A stretch of DNA of 64,000 nt, from assembly GCA_002779995.1 (NCBI GenBank), contig PEWX01000030.1:21249-85248 (forward strand), given 5' to 3'. Below are positions 10,964 to 21,359 of this stretch, in pieces (the first letter of the stretch is position 1; every line of letters starts with the position of its first letter). The notes under the pieces were generated by a model that had not been told where the DNA came from, made no database searches, and saw only the letters and a program-made list of their open reading frames with translations. The translations under genes and the position numbers were made by a program. The DNA is from Piscirickettsiaceae bacterium CG07_land_8_20_14_0_80_44_28 (lineage in GTDB: Bacteria; Pseudomonadota; Gammaproteobacteria; Thiomicrospirales; Thiomicrospiraceae).

Positions 10964-12628
10964 ATGTTACAAGAACTCTCTATTCAAAACCTCGCACTGA
11001 TTCAATCGTTACAACTCCCCTTTAATAAAGGCTTTACCACCTTAACGGGTGAAACGGGTGCGGGTAAATCCATTTTATTGGACGCGCTGGGTTTAGCACT
11101 GGGCGAGAGAGCGGATAGCAGTTTGGTGCGCCATGGAACCGATAAAGCCGATGTGACTGCCGATTTTGACATTACCAAATTGCCGACAGTACAAGCCTGG
11201 TTAATCGACAATGAATTAGAAGATGCAGACAGTTGTTTACTAAGGCGAACGCTGACTGCCGAAGGGCGTTCCAAAGCGTATATTAATGGTCGCCCTGCGT
11301 CTGTTAGCCAACTCAAACAACTCAGCAGCTTGCTGATTGATATTCATGGTCAACATGAACACCAATCACTCATGCACCCACCCAAACAACTGGAACTGTT
11401 GGATGCCTATGCGCAACACCCAACCTTATTAGAAACCACCGCCCAAAACTACCAGGCCTGGCAAAAACTGAACCACACCTTGCAAAGCCGACTGGCAGAT
11501 CAATCGGATCGTCAAAGCCGTATTGAACTGTTAGCCTTTCAACAACAGGAATTTGATCGCATTCAGCCGCAAGCCGGTGAATTTGAAATGCTCGCCGAAG
11601 AGCAAAACACCCTGTCTCATGCCAGTGAAATCAAACAGGCGGTTTACAACGCTTATGAACAGCTTGAAGGCGATAAGGGCATTGTTGAACAGCTCAACCA
11701 AACCCTATCTGAATTGAGCAAAGCCAGTGAATACAGCCCGCAACTGGCAGAAGCGCTACAACAACTCGAATCGATTCAAATCGATGTTCAAGCGGTGGCT
11801 GACGACATACAACACCAAAATAACCAAGTCAGCTTAGACCCGGATCGATTACAACAGGTGGATGAACGACTGACTGAACTGTTTGGTCTGGCCAAAAAAC
11901 ACCTATTAGACCCGAATGCCTTAACCCAAAAACATCAAGAAATTAATGCCGAATTAGCCTCCCTAAATAATGAGGATGCCTCGCTGGAACACCTTCAACT
12001 CAAGATTGACCAGGCCTGGCAAGTCTTTATGAACAGTGCACAAGCCCTAACAAAATCTCGCCAAACCGCAGCGCAACACCTCAGTAAAACTGTCACCCAA
12101 GCCATGCAAACGCTGGGGATGCCACATGGACAATTTGACATTAGCCTGAATGAAGCAACCAAACCATCACGTTTGGGACAAGACCAAGTGCAATTTAACG
12201 TCACCGCCAATAAAGGCCAACCCTTGCAACCCTTGTCCAAAGTGGCATCGGGGGGTGAACTGTCTCGCATTAGCCTGGCCATTCAAGTGGCGAGTGCCGA
12301 AGTGGCCAGTTTACCGTCAATGATATTTGATGAGGTTGATGTCGGCATCGGCGGCGGCATTGCCGAAGTAGTGGGGCAAAAAATGCAACAACTCGGCCAG
12401 CATCGCCAAATCTTTTCGATTACCCATCTTGCACAAGTGGCGGCTTATGGTGACCAGCAGTTAAGCATCCAAAAACAAACTCAAAAAGACCAAACGCTCA
12501 CCCAAGTCACCGAACTGAGCCCCAAAGAAAGGGTCGAAGAACTCGCCCGCATGCTCGGCGGAGTCACCATTACCGACTCAACCCTGCAACACGCCCAAGA
12601 AATGCTCGATACCGCACAACATAAATAG
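10964..12628 (+). CDS. recN: DNA repair protein RecN
   Basis: MLQELSIQNLALIQSLQLPFNKGFTTLTGETGAGKSILLDALGLALGERAD...; contains two CCAGGCCTGG copies encoding QAW. Confidence 0.97.
   Translation: MLQELSIQNLALIQSLQLPFNKGFTTLTGETGAGKSILLDALGLALGERADSSLVRHGTDKADVTADFDITKLPTVQAWLIDNELEDADSCLLRRTLTAEGRSKAYINGRPASVSQLKQLSSLLIDIHGQHEHQSLMHPPKQLELLDAYAQHPTLLETTAQNYQAWQKLNHTLQSRLADQSDRQSRIELLAFQQQEFDRIQPQAGEFEMLAEEQNTLSHASEIKQAVYNAYEQLEGDKGIVEQLNQTLSELSKASEYSPQLAEALQQLESIQIDVQAVADDIQHQNNQVSLDPDRLQQVDERLTELFGLAKKHLLDPNALTQKHQEINAELASLNNEDASLEHLQLKIDQAWQVFMNSAQALTKSRQTAAQHLSKTVTQAMQTLGMPHGQFDISLNEATKPSRLGQDQVQFNVTANKGQPLQPLSKVASGGELSRISLAIQVASAEVASLPSMIFDEVDVGIGGGIAEVVGQKMQQLGQHRQIFSITHLAQVAAYGDQQLSIQKQTQKDQTLTQVTELSPKERVEELARMLGGVTITDSTLQHAQEMLDTAQHK
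11452..11461 (-). repeat. CCAGGCCTGG copy 6 (in recN)
   Basis: minus: agtttttgCCAGGCCTGGtagttttgg. Confidence 0.97.
12010..12019 (-). repeat. CCAGGCCTGG copy 7 (in recN)
   Basis: minus: gacttgCCAGGCCTGGtcaatcttg. Confidence 0.97.
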
Positions 12629-12676
12629 ATTTTCCGAACACGAAACCATAGAAACCATAATCACTAAGCCGGATAT

Positions 12677-13678
12677 TTAAAGCATATTGCCTAATTGAAC
12701 ACCGATGCTCAAGGTATTGTTTAGATAGTTATAGTCAATCAGGCTTTCACCATAGCCATAAAACCATTGTGCATAAAAGTTAAGATTACGGTGAATCGGA
12801 TAGTTATAACCCAGCTCTAAAGCCCCTTTATTGCGTTTTTCATTAAAATTATTGCGCACCATAACGCTGAGATGGTGATCTGAAGATTTCGTCGCGTACA
12901 ACAACTCTGAGTGCCCAAGATAGTGGCTGATGTCAGCATTATCATCACTTGAAGCCGATTCGGGGAATCTTATCCAAGGCTTAACAATAAATGCCGAGTT
13001 ATCTTGCTCAAAAACAAGTCGTAAAAAACCACGATTCCAAGAGCGCGATAAACTGCCCGGTTTGCCATTCGATTGATGAATCAACCCTACTTCAATCAAA
13101 CGATTTTTCCAGCCCAAAATATCCCATTGATTATCAAAACGGATCCAAGCCTCAGGTTGATGGTTGGTTTCTCGAAAAGGTGAGGAAATAGTATGATTAT
13201 AGGCTTGCCAAAATGATCGATTGGTATACCCCACAAACCAGTGATCTCCCACGCCAATAAAGTTATCTGAAATGGGGACTTTGACACTGAATTGAAACTT
13301 GATTTCCAGCGCATCAAAACGATCATTTTTTAAAAACTGTTCAACAAAGGGTTGCTCGTTAACGCCTGAAAAGTGATAAGCCCCAAATAACACATAGTTT
13401 GGTAAATAGCTTTGTAAGGAAAATTGGGTGTTTTTATTCGATCGTTCAGATTGTAACCGTTGCTCAACAGCCGAAGGATTAGAGATTGAGCCGTCTTTAA
13501 CCAAACATTGCTGGCGAATGTCGTTTAAATGGGTCTCTGCCGGGTAGGTTAACACCAATTCTTGTAAACAATTTGAATCATAGACTGGCGTGAATACTTC
13601 GACTTCGGTTTCTGCCAAGACCAAAGGCATGACCAAAAGTAATCCCATTAAATAACAGATTTTCAGTCGGTTGTTCAT
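12677..13678 (-). CDS. pldA: Outer-membrane phospholipase A (PldA)
   Basis: Signal peptide; GLIHQSNGKPGSLSRSWNRGFLRLVFE matches the PldA active-site region. Confidence 0.9.
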   Translation of the reverse strand: MNNRLKICYLMGLLLVMPLVLAETEVEVFTPVYDSNCLQELVLTYPAETHLNDIRQQCLVKDGSISNPSAVEQRLQSERSNKNTQFSLQSYLPNYVLFGAYHFSGVNEQPFVEQFLKNDRFDALEIKFQFSVKVPISDNFIGVGDHWFVGYTNRSFWQAYNHTISSPFRETNHQPEAWIRFDNQWDILGWKNRLIEVGLIHQSNGKPGSLSRSWNRGFLRLVFEQDNSAFIVKPWIRFPESASSDDNADISHYLGHSELLYATKSSDHHLSVMVRNNFNEKRNKGALELGYNYPIHRNLNFYAQWFYGYGESLIDYNYLNNTLSIGVQLGNML

Positions 13679-13876
13679 CTATTCAACACTCATCAGAAAG
13701 CGTGTGCAAGATTGAAACCGGGTATTTGCCTTTGCCTGACCGATTAACTTTTTCATGATTTTTTTCGTCCATTTTGATCTCGTTTTAGCATCTTGATTCG
13801 ATGAAATTTTGATTCAAAATGCATCATACCACGCGCCAAACGAACTGCCTTTAAAAGCTTTGTGGATGACCCATTA

Positions 13877-15685
13877 TTAACGATAAAGCCGTTGGTAGGT
13901 TCCGCCGGAGGTGACGAGGTCTTCGTGGCTACCGGATTCAATAATATGGCCGTCTTCAAACACCAAAATACGATCAGCTTGCTTAATGGAGCTTAGACGA
14001 TGAGCAACAATCAGCGTTGTTCTCCCTTTTAAAAATGGGGCGAGATCAAGATAGAGTTTGCGTTCAGTTTCCATATCTAACGCCGAAGTGGCTTCATCCA
14101 TAATCACCACTTTGGGGTCTTGTAATATCATCCGTGCAATTGCCAATCGTTGACGCTGCCCGCCGGATAGTTTGACACCATTACGCCCAACCATAGTGTC
14201 TAGTTGATGTTCCATATCTGCCACCACATCGTCCAATTGCGCCATTTTTAAGGCTTCCCACAGGGATTGCTCCGGTAAATCTTGGCCTAGGGTTAAATTG
14301 AATCGCACGGTTTGTTGAAACAGCATCGGTTGCTGTAAAACGGTTGCCACATTTTGCCGAACCTGTTGTTGACCAATCTCTTCAATCGGCACACCGTTAT
14401 AACAAACCTGCCCCGCATCCGCTTCATAAAAGCCTAATAATATTTGCACCAGCGTGGTTTTTCCACCGCCACTGGCACCCACAAAGGCCAGCTTTTCGCC
14501 CGGCTGAATTTCAAAATTGAGGTTGTGTAATACCGGCTTATCATCACTGGGATAATGAAAGTAGACATCTTTAACTGAAACCGATATGGGGGCATTTTTA
14601 AACGGGTCTTTTAGCGCAGGATAACGGGGTTCTTGGTGTAAGTCTAATACTTGATTTATACGCTGTAACGCACCGGAACCGGCACTATAGGCATATTGAA
14701 TGGCTAAGATTTCTTGAACCGGCCCCATCATAAACCAAAGGTAACCGAACACCGCCATCATTTCCCCAATTGATAAATTGGAAAAGACCACCATAAAAAA
14801 ACTAACGCCCCGAAATAAATCAAACCCAATTAGAAAAATCAAAAAAGACAGTCGGCTGGCGGCTTCAGACTTCCAGGTAAAGGCTTCTGAACGTAATTTT
14901 ATTTGCTCAGCACTTTCCCGAATCCGCCCAAAAAACGCTGTATCCTGATTGGCAGCTCGCACTTGTTGTAGCGCATCCAAGGTTTCAGCTAGCGCCTGCT
15001 GAAAAGCGGCAACAGCAGTGTTTTCATCTTTTTTTAGAGTTTTAACTTTGCGCCCCATACGCATGGTGAAATAGACAACTAAGGGGTTAAGCAGCAAAAT
15101 AAACAACGCCAATTGCCAATGCAACCAAAGTAATACGACGGTAATGCCCATTAAAGAAAATACCGCTAAAATGACTTTACCAACTGTGGTGCCTAAGAAG
15201 GTATCTAGGGTATTGACATCACTGACCATCGTTGACGTCACGTTACCACTGCCTAAGGTTTCATATTGACTCATTGAAACCCCTTGGATTCTGGCCAATA
15301 GATCGGTACGAATACCATAGGTAACCGCTTTAGAAATCAGGGTGAATTGCTGAACTTGCCAGACCCCCAGTACAACGCCAATCACTCTTAACAGAATGGT
15401 AATCAGCGTGACCAACGCGATATAACCTAATGCCGTTTGCCAACTGTCAGGAATCCATTGATTGAGCGTACCAACAATCCAGGCCGGTTGATTAAGTAGC
15501 ACTTCATCGACCAATAATGGCAATAATAATGGCAGTGGAACGGTGGCAAGCATGGCAAACAAAGCAATAATATGCGCTTTAATGAGTTTCGATTTGTGAC
15601 GGATGACCAGATCAAAGATACGTTGCCAACTATAAGGCGTTTGTGCAGGTTGTTTAGCCAAGTCTTTTGAATTGAAATCACTCAT
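13877..15685 (-). CDS. ABC transporter, fused permease/ATPase (MsbA/multidrug type)
   Basis: Six-TM N-terminal domain; GASGGGKTTL Walker A, LSGGQRQRLAIAR signature, VVIMDEATSALD. Confidence 0.93.
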   Translation of the reverse strand: MSDFNSKDLAKQPAQTPYSWQRIFDLVIRHKSKLIKAHIIALFAMLATVPLPLLLPLLVDEVLLNQPAWIVGTLNQWIPDSWQTALGYIALVTLITILLRVIGVVLGVWQVQQFTLISKAVTYGIRTDLLARIQGVSMSQYETLGSGNVTSTMVSDVNTLDTFLGTTVGKVILAVFSLMGITVVLLWLHWQLALFILLLNPLVVYFTMRMGRKVKTLKKDENTAVAAFQQALAETLDALQQVRAANQDTAFFGRIRESAEQIKLRSEAFTWKSEAASRLSFLIFLIGFDLFRGVSFFMVVFSNLSIGEMMAVFGYLWFMMGPVQEILAIQYAYSAGSGALQRINQVLDLHQEPRYPALKDPFKNAPISVSVKDVYFHYPSDDKPVLHNLNFEIQPGEKLAFVGASGGGKTTLVQILLGFYEADAGQVCYNGVPIEEIGQQQVRQNVATVLQQPMLFQQTVRFNLTLGQDLPEQSLWEALKMAQLDDVVADMEHQLDTMVGRNGVKLSGGQRQRLAIARMILQDPKVVIMDEATSALDMETERKLYLDLAPFLKGRTTLIVAHRLSSIKQADRILVFEDGHIIESGSHEDLVTSGGTYQRLYR

Positions 15686-16455
15686 AATTTAAATAGTCTT
15701 TGAAAATTTTCCGTGGTGGCTTGGGCAACCGCTTCGACACTTAAGCCTCGTAATCGTGCAATTTCTTCTACCACATAGCGTGTATAGGCCGGTTGATTGG
15801 GTTTGCCGCGATAAGGAACCGGGGCCAGATAGGGCGAATCGGTTTCGACTAAGATTCGATCCAGTGGCACTGCGGCTGCCACTGTTTTGATCTCTTTGGC
15901 ATTTTTAAAGGTCACAATGCCGGAAAAGGAAATATAGAACCCCAATGCCATAGCCGCTTCTGCGGTGGCTAAATCTTCCACAAAACAGTGCATAATGCCG
16001 CCAACTTGCTGCGCTCCTTCTTCGCGTAAAATCCGCAAACAGTCTTCTGTGCTGTTGCGCGTATGAATAATAATGGGTTTATTCAGTTGAATGGCCAACC
16101 GAATCATTTGACGAAAACGGTTTTGTTGCCAAGCCATATCTTCCGTTTCAATGTCAAAATGATAATAATCCAAACCAATTTCGCCAATAGCCAACACTTT
16201 GGGATGACTGGCAGTGGCCATTAATTCTGCATCGGTGACGGTTACATCAGCCGGTTCACAAGGATGCACCCCGATTGCAGCATAAACACCTTGATACCGG
16301 GTGGCCAAATCAAGCACTTCTTGCCATTGCTTTGGGGCAATCGCAATACACATCATTTGACGCACGTCATTTTCCAAAGCTGTCTGAATCACTTGCTCCG
16401 TGCTGCCGAGCGGCTCTGGCAAAATATTTAGGTGACAGTGGGAATCAATTATCAT
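15682..16455 (-). CDS. tatD: TatD-family metal-dependent hydrolase
   Basis: MIIDSHCHLNILPE...AIGEIGLDYYHFD...IIHTRNS...ILVETDSPYLAPVPYRGKPNQP. Confidence 0.94.
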   Translation of the reverse strand: MIIDSHCHLNILPEPLGSTEQVIQTALENDVRQMMCIAIAPKQWQEVLDLATRYQGVYAAIGVHPCEPADVTVTDAELMATASHPKVLAIGEIGLDYYHFDIETEDMAWQQNRFRQMIRLAIQLNKPIIIHTRNSTEDCLRILREEGAQQVGGIMHCFVEDLATAEAAMALGFYISFSGIVTFKNAKEIKTVAAAVPLDRILVETDSPYLAPVPYRGKPNQPAYTRYVVEEIARLRGLSVEAVAQATTENFQRLFKL

Positions 16456-16465
16456 GCGCTCTCCT

Positions 16466-17455
16466 TTAAATTTGATCGCCTCTAATCGTGCTTGGCTGTA
16501 ATGCGCGATTGGGTTGATAGTCAGTCTGCTGACACTGCAACCATTCCAAACAAACACTCTCTAACAACAAATCTTTATTAACATTTTGTTGCCATAATTG
16601 ACGTGCTTGTAGCACCGACTTCTGAAAAATAAGCCAGTTTCGATCATAGGGTAATTTTTTGCCATAAATAGCGGCGCGAATGTAATTCACCGTCCAAAGA
16701 TAAAAATAATCAAACACCACTTCCGGTTTTGACCATTTTTTCCATTTCTCTACTTGTTGGGAAACTGAAATTCGCTGTTGTTGTAAATTTTTTATATCCG
16801 TTTGCCAAGCCGACTCCCATTCAAAATCCTTCGACTCTACCCAAGTTTTGGCAGATAACGGAAGCCCCCAGTTGAGTTTCAAGGCTTTTTTGAGCAACAA
16901 AGTATCTGCTTGAGGCAGCTGCTGTTGTAACCATGCCATCACCTCATTGGCGGGCGGAATAGAAAATCGTATCTGTCGACACCGACTGATGAGTGTTGCC
17001 GGTAATTGTTGAGATTGGTGGCTGGTCAAAATCATCACTGTGTTCGCAGGCGGTTCTTCCAATGTTTTCAAAAGCGCATTAAAGGCTGAACGATTTAAGT
17101 GCTCAACCCGCTCAATCAAAACCACCTTATACCCCCCTTGGTGAGTCGTTCGATACACTTGATCATTTAAGGCACGAACCTGGTCAACACTGATTTCTTT
17201 TTTATCTCCCAGAAGTGCCAATGACAAAAAATCGGGATGCGTTTGATGGCTAAATTGATGACATTGCACACAGGTTTGACAGGCATCCAACCCCTCGGAC
17301 TGGCATAAAATCCCTTGTGCCATTGCCATCGCAAATTCTGAAATACCAATCCCATCCGCACCAGACAATAAATAGGCTTGACCTAAATAACAACCTTGGT
17401 CGAGCCAGTCCTGCCACATTGGCGTTTGCCATGGATAAAGCATCGCCTGAGCCAT
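16466..17455 (-). CDS. holB: DNA polymerase III subunit delta'
   Basis: GADGIGISEFAMAMAQ...CGTCxxC-like CQTCVQCHQF, KTLEEPPANTVMILTSHQSQQLPATLISRCRQI; located between tmk and tatD. Confidence 0.92.
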   Translation of the reverse strand: MAQAMLYPWQTPMWQDWLDQGCYLGQAYLLSGADGIGISEFAMAMAQGILCQSEGLDACQTCVQCHQFSHQTHPDFLSLALLGDKKEISVDQVRALNDQVYRTTHQGGYKVVLIERVEHLNRSAFNALLKTLEEPPANTVMILTSHQSQQLPATLISRCRQIRFSIPPANEVMAWLQQQLPQADTLLLKKALKLNWGLPLSAKTWVESKDFEWESAWQTDIKNLQQQRISVSQQVEKWKKWSKPEVVFDYFYLWTVNYIRAAIYGKKLPYDRNWLIFQKSVLQARQLWQQNVNKDLLLESVCLEWLQCQQTDYQPNRALQPSTIRGDQI

Positions 17456-18126
17456 TAATCCACGACCTCTGCAAGCAACTGCGTCAATCGAGTGTGGATT
17501 TGCGCTTGGACGTTGCTGAGTGGTTGCGACGCATCTAAAACTTGATAACGCGCCGGAGCCTGATGCGCACGATACAAATAGGCACTGCGTACTTTTTCAA
17601 AAAATGCGGCTTGTTCTTGTTCAAACCGGTCAATGGCTTGTCCCGTCAGATTTGAGCGTGCAGCCACTCGACGCAATCCCTCTTCAATCGGCAAATCAAA
17701 TACAAAGGTCATTTCCGGAACAAACCCTTGTTGCACCCAATCTTCCAGTTGTGCAATACGCTGATAATCCATGCCTCTTGCCCCCCCCTGATAAGCATAA
17801 GACGCATCGGTAAAACGATCTGAAACCACCCACTTTCCGTCGGCAAGCGCCGGTAAAATAATTTGTTGTATATGTTGATTGCGTGCGGCGAACATCAACA
17901 GTAATTCGGTTTCTACCGTCATTTCATTATAGTTTGGATCCAATAAGATCTGCCTAACCGCTTCACTGATCGGCGTTCCGCCCGGTTCTCGAGTCACAAC
18001 CACCTCTAAGCCTTTGTCCTGCAACCACTGCTGAATAAAAACCAAATTCGTGGATTTCCCACCGCCTTCTGTTCCCTCAAGGGTAATGAATTGACCAGGC
18101 CTGGATTGATGTGTGTGTGTTGTCAT
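17455..18126 (-). CDS. tmk: Thymidylate kinase
   Basis: GQFITLEGTEGGGKSTNLVFIQQWL...VVTREPGGTPISEAVRQILLD...DRFTDASYAYQGGARG. Confidence 0.97.
   Translation of the reverse strand: MTTHTHQSRPGQFITLEGTEGGGKSTNLVFIQQWLQDKGLEVVVTREPGGTPISEAVRQILLDPNYNEMTVETELLLMFAARNQHIQQIILPALADGKWVVSDRFTDASYAYQGGARGMDYQRIAQLEDWVQQGFVPEMTFVFDLPIEEGLRRVAARSNLTGQAIDRFEQEQAAFFEKVRSAYLYRAHQAPARYQVLDASQPLSNVQAQIHTRLTQLLAEVVD
18095..18104 (-). repeat. CCAGGCCTGG copy 8 (in tmk)
   Basis: minus: catcaatCCAGGCCTGGtcaattcatt. Confidence 0.97.
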
Positions 18127-18156
18127 AACCTTCCGTTTTGAATGCTAACGCCCAAA

Positions 18157-19164
18157 TTAATGGCGCTTTAAAAGATACTTTTGCACTGCTTTATTATGTT
18201 CTTCCAAGGTTTTGGAAAAAACATGCTGACCTTGACCCGATGCGACAAAATAGAGTGCCTCGGTGGTTGCAGGATTCATAACCGCCCTGATGGCATCTTC
18301 ACTGGCCAATGCAATGGGCGTCGGAGGCAACCCATTAATACGATAGGTATTGTAAACGGTTTTGGTCAGCAAATCCTTTTTGCGAATATTGCCATCATAC
18401 GCCTCTCCCATGCCATAAATCGTGGTTGGGTCAGACTGCAATCGCATGCCTTTACGAAGCCGATTGATAAACACCCCTGCAATCATCGGTCTCTCTGGCG
18501 CATAACCAGTTTCTTTTTCAACAATGGATGCCAAAATTAACGCTTCATAAGGATTTTTTAAGGGTAAATTCGACGCGCGATTTTCCCAGGCCTGCTTCAA
18601 CAGCTGATTTAACGATTGATGGGAACGGCGGATAATCGACATCGCCGTTTCATTTGCTGAATAAAAATAGGTTTCCGGTAATAACTGACCTTCCAAAGGC
18701 ACGGACAGCCCTAGCGCTTTCTCAATGGCCTCCGGCGACATTAAATCGACCTCAAATCGCATTTTGGTGGACCCCGCCAAACGAGCCAATGCCTGTTGAA
18801 CCGTTTCACCTGCAATAAAAGTAACCGGATAGGTAACCGTTTTACCCTGAACCAAAGCGTCAATCAATTCCGGCAAAGTCCACTGTGGTTGTATTTCGAT
18901 TTCGCCGGCCTTAATCGATTCCGCTTGTCCTTGCCATTTTAATACCCAAACTAACCAATCGGGATGACGAATTAACCTCGCCTCATACAGTAAGTTAGCA
19001 ACTTTTTTAGCGGAGCTGCCGGATGCAATAGACACCACCTTAGGCGACTGCAAGGCTGAAATCGGTTGTGTGATAAACTGTTTAAAACTCCAGCCTTCCA
19101 CGCTCAACCAAATCACAAACACACTGGCGGCAATCGTTAATATAAACGTTTTGGTTTTTTGCAT
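18157..19164 (-). CDS. mltG: Endolytic transglycosylase MltG
   Basis: ALILASIVEKETGYAPERPMIAGVFINRLRKGMRLQSDPTTIYGMG...YNTYRINGLPPTPIA. Confidence 0.96.
   Translation of the reverse strand: MQKTKTFILTIAASVFVIWLSVEGWSFKQFITQPISALQSPKVVSIASGSSAKKVANLLYEARLIRHPDWLVWVLKWQGQAESIKAGEIEIQPQWTLPELIDALVQGKTVTYPVTFIAGETVQQALARLAGSTKMRFEVDLMSPEAIEKALGLSVPLEGQLLPETYFYSANETAMSIIRRSHQSLNQLLKQAWENRASNLPLKNPYEALILASIVEKETGYAPERPMIAGVFINRLRKGMRLQSDPTTIYGMGEAYDGNIRKKDLLTKTVYNTYRINGLPPTPIALASEDAIRAVMNPATTEALYFVASGQGQHVFSKTLEEHNKAVQKYLLKRH
18586..18595 (-). repeat. One-mismatch copy (in mltG)
   Basis: CCAGGCCTGc on plus; minus gCAGGCCTGGgaaaatcg. Confidence 0.7.
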
Positions 19165-19172
19165 TCTATTTC

Positions 19173-19988
19173 CTAAGGTTGGGTCAAGTTTTGAGCCTGC
19201 CATTTTTGCCAGGCCTGGGCAATTTGGCGAGTTTTTTCGGAGTCATACCCCTGTTGTTGAAATTGCATAACCGGCATGACCCCCCTCACCGCATTACAGC
19301 AGAAGATTGCTTCTGCCTGATAGACCTCGTCCAAACTCACAGGGCGAATCTGCCATTGCCACTGAGTGTTTTTCAACGCCCTTGGCAAGCTTGACAAACA
19401 GGTTCCCATAACACCACTCCTGCTCAGTTCAGGGGTAATTAATTGATTGTCTTTAATCAAAACAAGATTGGCTTGAGTGGCCGAAATCACCTCACCTTGC
19501 GGGTTCAACATTACAGCTTCATCAAAGCTCGACCCGATTAATGCCTCTCTGGCCATCACATTCTCTAAACGATTACAATGTTTCAATCCGGCCAATAAAG
19601 GCTGATCGGCACACCTAATGGCTGAAAGGGTCATTTTAACGCTAAAAAATGGCCAGGCCTGGTCATTTTTTAGCCCATTTGGAAAAGCTAGCTTCTGAAC
19701 ATAAATAATGGGGTGAGGCTTGGGTAATGGCTGATAACCCAGACCCCCCAACCCACGACTCACCAATATTTTGATCACCGCATAGTCTTCATCTGTGTCA
19801 ACCAACTCTGCTGCGATTTGACACAATAGTTTTGGCTCTGATAACGGCGGAAACTTTAACCTTTGCGCACTCAATTGCAAACGTTGCCAATGAGCCGACC
19901 AATTAACCAATTGCCCCGATTGCACCAACACAGTGGTAAAAAACCCATCACCATATAACAAACCTCTATCGAGCTGCTGACTCATCAA
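19173..19988 (-). CDS. pabC: Aminodeoxychorismate lyase
   Basis: RGLLYGDGFFTTVLVQ...; PLP fold-type IV, adjacent to pabB and mltG; contains two CCAGGCCTGG copies. Confidence 0.92.
   Translation of the reverse strand: MMSQQLDRGLLYGDGFFTTVLVQSGQLVNWSAHWQRLQLSAQRLKFPPLSEPKLLCQIAAELVDTDEDYAVIKILVSRGLGGLGYQPLPKPHPIIYVQKLAFPNGLKNDQAWPFFSVKMTLSAIRCADQPLLAGLKHCNRLENVMAREALIGSSFDEAVMLNPQGEVISATQANLVLIKDNQLITPELSRSGVMGTCLSSLPRALKNTQWQWQIRPVSLDEVYQAEAIFCCNAVRGVMPVMQFQQQGYDSEKTRQIAQAWQKWQAQNLTQP
19209..19218 (+). repeat. CCAGGCCTGG copy 9 (in pabC)
   Basis: atttttgCCAGGCCTGGgcaatttgg. Confidence 0.97.
19653..19662 (+). repeat. CCAGGCCTGG copy 10 (in pabC)
   Basis: aaaaaatggCCAGGCCTGGtcattttttag. Confidence 0.97.
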
Positions 19989-21331
19989 TCAGCTAACCCT
20001 GGCGACAGCGCATTTAACAATCCCTTGGCTTTATAAGCGGATTCTTGAAGTTCCCTCTGCGGCTCTGAATCCGCCACAATCCCTGCGCCTGCTCGAAAAG
20101 AAACGGTTTGGCCCTGCTGAAGCAGGGTGCGAATCAGAATATTAAAATCCATCGACCCATCACGATTGATATAGCCCAACGACCCAGTGTAAGCTCGGCG
20201 TGGCATCTGCTCTAGTTCGGCGATAATTTCCATACAGCGGACTTTTGGGCAACCGGTAATGGTGCCACCGGGAAAGGTTGCGTGTATTACCTCTAAGGGC
20301 GTCAGTTGCGATTTAAGGCGCCCACGAACATTGGAGACAATATGATGCACATGTTGATAGCTTTCTACCACCATCAGTTCATTGACGGTAACACTACCCG
20401 GCTGGCAAATGCGCCCTAGGTCATTGCGTTCCAAATCAATTAACATAATATGTTCGGCAATTTCCTTGGGATGGGAAATCAACTCGTCAATTAATGCTTG
20501 GTCTTGTGCCAGTTGGGCGCTACGTTTTCGCGTGCCGGCAATGGGGCGCGTCTCTACCCAGCCATGCTGGGTTTTCACCAAACGTTCAGGCGAAGAGCTT
20601 AATATTTGCCAGTCCCCCCAATTGACACAAGCAGCAAAAGGAGCTGGATTATGCAGTCTTAAGGAGCGATAGAGGGATTGATAATCGCCCGCTTGTAATT
20701 GCACTTGCCATTCTCGAGACAAATTGACTTGGAAAACATCCCCGGCCAAAATATAGTCCTTAATCGCCTCAACACCTTGTAAATATTTTTGCGGGGATTC
20801 CTCGCTCCTGGATGCAATTTGGAGGGTGTTATTCGGCCACTCTAAATCTTTGGTTTGATGATAATCTGCCTGTAAATCGATTAGCAAATCTTCAAACGCG
20901 ATTTCAGTCACAAAGTGAATCTGCTGAGTTTGATGATCTTGGATAATGGCTGCAGGCACTCTCACTAAGGTTGCCAGCGGCAGGTCTGAATCCGGAAGAT
21001 GCAATCTCTGCTCAATCACTTGGGCATATTCATAACTGAAATACCCAAACCACCCGCCATGAAAAGGCAGTTCTGTCTCTATATTATCCAGTTGTGATCG
21101 ATGAAACGCTTGATTGAATTCAGCTAAAAACTGTTTCGCCTCATCGACATGCTGACAACTGAGTGTTTCTTGAGGGAATGCAAATAAAATATCATAGTGA
21201 CCTAAGTGACCGTGAGCGACACTTTCCAATAAAAACGGATATCTTTGCGGATAGGCATGATGCATTTTGAAGAGATCCATTCCGGCACTGGCAATGGAAA
21301 TCATTTTCATCGAAGCTGAAACTGCTGTCAT
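19985..21331 (-). CDS. pabB: Aminodeoxychorismate synthase component I
   Basis: GDVFQVNLSREW...SSSPERLV...RPIAGTRKR...TFPGGTITGCPKVRCMEIIAELE; chorismate-binding family. Confidence 0.93.
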   Translation of the reverse strand: MTAVSASMKMISIASAGMDLFKMHHAYPQRYPFLLESVAHGHLGHYDILFAFPQETLSCQHVDEAKQFLAEFNQAFHRSQLDNIETELPFHGGWFGYFSYEYAQVIEQRLHLPDSDLPLATLVRVPAAIIQDHQTQQIHFVTEIAFEDLLIDLQADYHQTKDLEWPNNTLQIASRSEESPQKYLQGVEAIKDYILAGDVFQVNLSREWQVQLQAGDYQSLYRSLRLHNPAPFAACVNWGDWQILSSSPERLVKTQHGWVETRPIAGTRKRSAQLAQDQALIDELISHPKEIAEHIMLIDLERNDLGRICQPGSVTVNELMVVESYQHVHHIVSNVRGRLKSQLTPLEVIHATFPGGTITGCPKVRCMEIIAELEQMPRRAYTGSLGYINRDGSMDFNILIRTLLQQGQTVSFRAGAGIVADSEPQRELQESAYKAKGLLNALSPGLAD

Positions 21332-21359
21332 ACAATCACAACCACCCGTTCAATGCCAC

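Noticed and set aside
13753-13959. Minus-strand 68-aa ORF overlapping the end of the ABC transporter gene
   Set aside because: Lies mostly in another frame over the transporter C-terminus, with no family resemblance; likely spurious.
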